From contig JAJYBO010000191.1 in assembly GCA_021778975.1 (NCBI GenBank), forward strand, positions 1 to 5,976: a stretch of 5,976 nucleotides of DNA. The letters run 5' to 3'. The DNA comes from Deltaproteobacteria bacterium. Its GTDB lineage: Bacteria > Desulfobacterota > Desulfobacteria > Desulfobacterales > Desulfatirhabdiaceae. Of this stretch, positions 5,454 through 5,976 are shown piece after piece. Every line of letters begins with the position of its first letter. Position 1 is the first letter of the stretch. The translations under genes were made by a program, and so were the position numbers. The notes beneath the pieces were generated by a model that was not told where the DNA came from, made no database searches, and saw nothing but the letters and a program-made list of their open reading frames with translations.

Positions 5454-5976
5454 TTATTCCCTGTCTTTGTTGAGTTCTACCAGCAATTTCTCTGCAATTT
5501 GAGCGGGTACTTCGTCATAATGGGAGAACGACATGCTGTACACCCCCCTGCCGCCCGTCATTGACGTCAAATCCGGCGCGTAGGTCAAAAACTCGGACAT
5601 GGGAACATTGGCTTTAATGACCTGATATTTGCCTGCGGCGTCCATTCCCAGAACCCTGCCTCTGCGACTGTTCAGATCGCCCATGATATCGCCCATGAAC
5701 TCTTCGGGCGTGGTGATCTCGACATTCAGTATCGGTTCTAGAAGAACGGGTTTGGCATCGGCGACCGCCTTCTTGAAGGCCAGGGAACCGGCGATCTTGA
5801 AAGCCATTTCGGATGAATCCACCGCATGATACGACCCGTCATCCAGGGTCACTTTGAAATCCACACAGGGATATCCGGCCAGGATGCCTTTTTGACAGGC
5901 TTCGACAATGCCCTTTTCAACCGCGGGGATATAAGATCTGGGGATGGCGCCGCCGACAATGGCATCCACAAAAGAT
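5454..5976 (-). CDS. Elongation factor G-type GTPase, C-terminal part (probably EF-G2 paralogue)
   Basis: The window holds the last 173 codons; the start and the GTPase domain lie beyond the right edge. Visible are the end of domain IV, FVDAIVGGAIPRSYIPAVEK with GYPCVDFKVTLDDGSYHAVD and SSEMAFKIAGSLAFKKA, and all of domain V, LLEPILNVEITTPEEFMGDI with GDLNSRRGRVLGMD. The end is APDLTSMTGGRGVYSMSFSHYDEVP. EF-G drives tRNA-mRNA translocation and, with RRF, ribosome recycling. The tail NVPMSEFLTYAPDLTSMTGGRG resembles the EF-G2 subgroup I recall from Desulfobacterota and related bacteria more than canonical FusA, which usually sits in the str operon with rpsL, rpsG and tuf. No such neighbours are here; instead a hairpin and a separate operon follow. 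Family is certain; paralogue assignment is inference, so no symbol is given. Confidence 0.93.
   Translation of the reverse strand, partial: SFVDAIVGGAIPRSYIPAVEKGIVEACQKGILAGYPCVDFKVTLDDGSYHAVDSSEMAFKIAGSLAFKKAVADAKPVLLEPILNVEITTPEEFMGDIMGDLNSRRGRVLGMDAAGKYQVIKANVPMSEFLTYAPDLTSMTGGRGVYSMSFSHYDEVPAQIAEKLLVELNKDRE

Noticed and set aside
5308..5502. Plus-strand 64-codon open frame across the intergenic gap
   Set aside because: It reads through the hairpin and into the antisense of the EF-G-type gene, with no motif or convincing start signal.

Overview
All supported genes in this window lie on the minus strand, so they are described here in transcription order, from high to low coordinates. Gene content, moderate GC and codon style suggest a Gram-negative anaerobe of the Desulfobacterota (old Deltaproteobacteria, perhaps near Desulfobacterales). 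This rests on remembered protein resemblance (EF-G2-type factor, a yicC-remA-gmk block outside Firmicutes, RlmB with a DINSLNAS-type motif 3) and not on any search.

Layout. The right edge (5454-5976) holds the C-terminal quarter of an elongation-factor-G-type GTPase, probably the EF-G2 paralogue. A strong GC-rich inverted repeat (5402-5442) follows its stop codon and looks like a transcription terminator with a poor U-tract. A roughly 200-base intergenic stretch follows, with one plausible sigma70-like promoter (-35 at 5356-5361, -10 at 5332-5337). From there a tightly packed run of seven genes goes to the left edge: a GT4 glycosyltransferase (4004-5251), a class I SAM methyltransferase (3253-4017), yicC (2352-3230), remA/DUF370 (2031-2345), gmk (1396-2034), rlmB (665-1399), and a transglutaminase-like cysteine protein cut by the left edge (1-668). 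That last gene has no complete open frame inside the window and was recovered by translating the minus strand directly.

How the genes fit together. Junctions are extremely tight: a 14-base overlap, gaps of 22 and 6 bases, and then three successive 4-base ATGA stop/start overlaps. One polycistronic transcript with translational coupling is the simplest reading. The core yicC-remA-gmk order is a known conserved block (RNA turnover, DNA-binding regulator, GMP to GDP kinase). rlmB adds ribosomal RNA 2'-O-methylation. The glycosyltransferase/methyltransferase pair at the head probably modifies a surface glycan or glycolipid of unknown identity. The transglutaminase-like protein at the tail has a clear Cys and His, but Thr where the usual third (Asp) catalytic residue is expected.

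There is no sign of mobile elements, CRISPR arrays, tRNA or rRNA. The region reads as a largely conventional housekeeping operon. The more interesting points are its unusual combination of genes, the RemA start ambiguity and the atypical transglutaminase triad.
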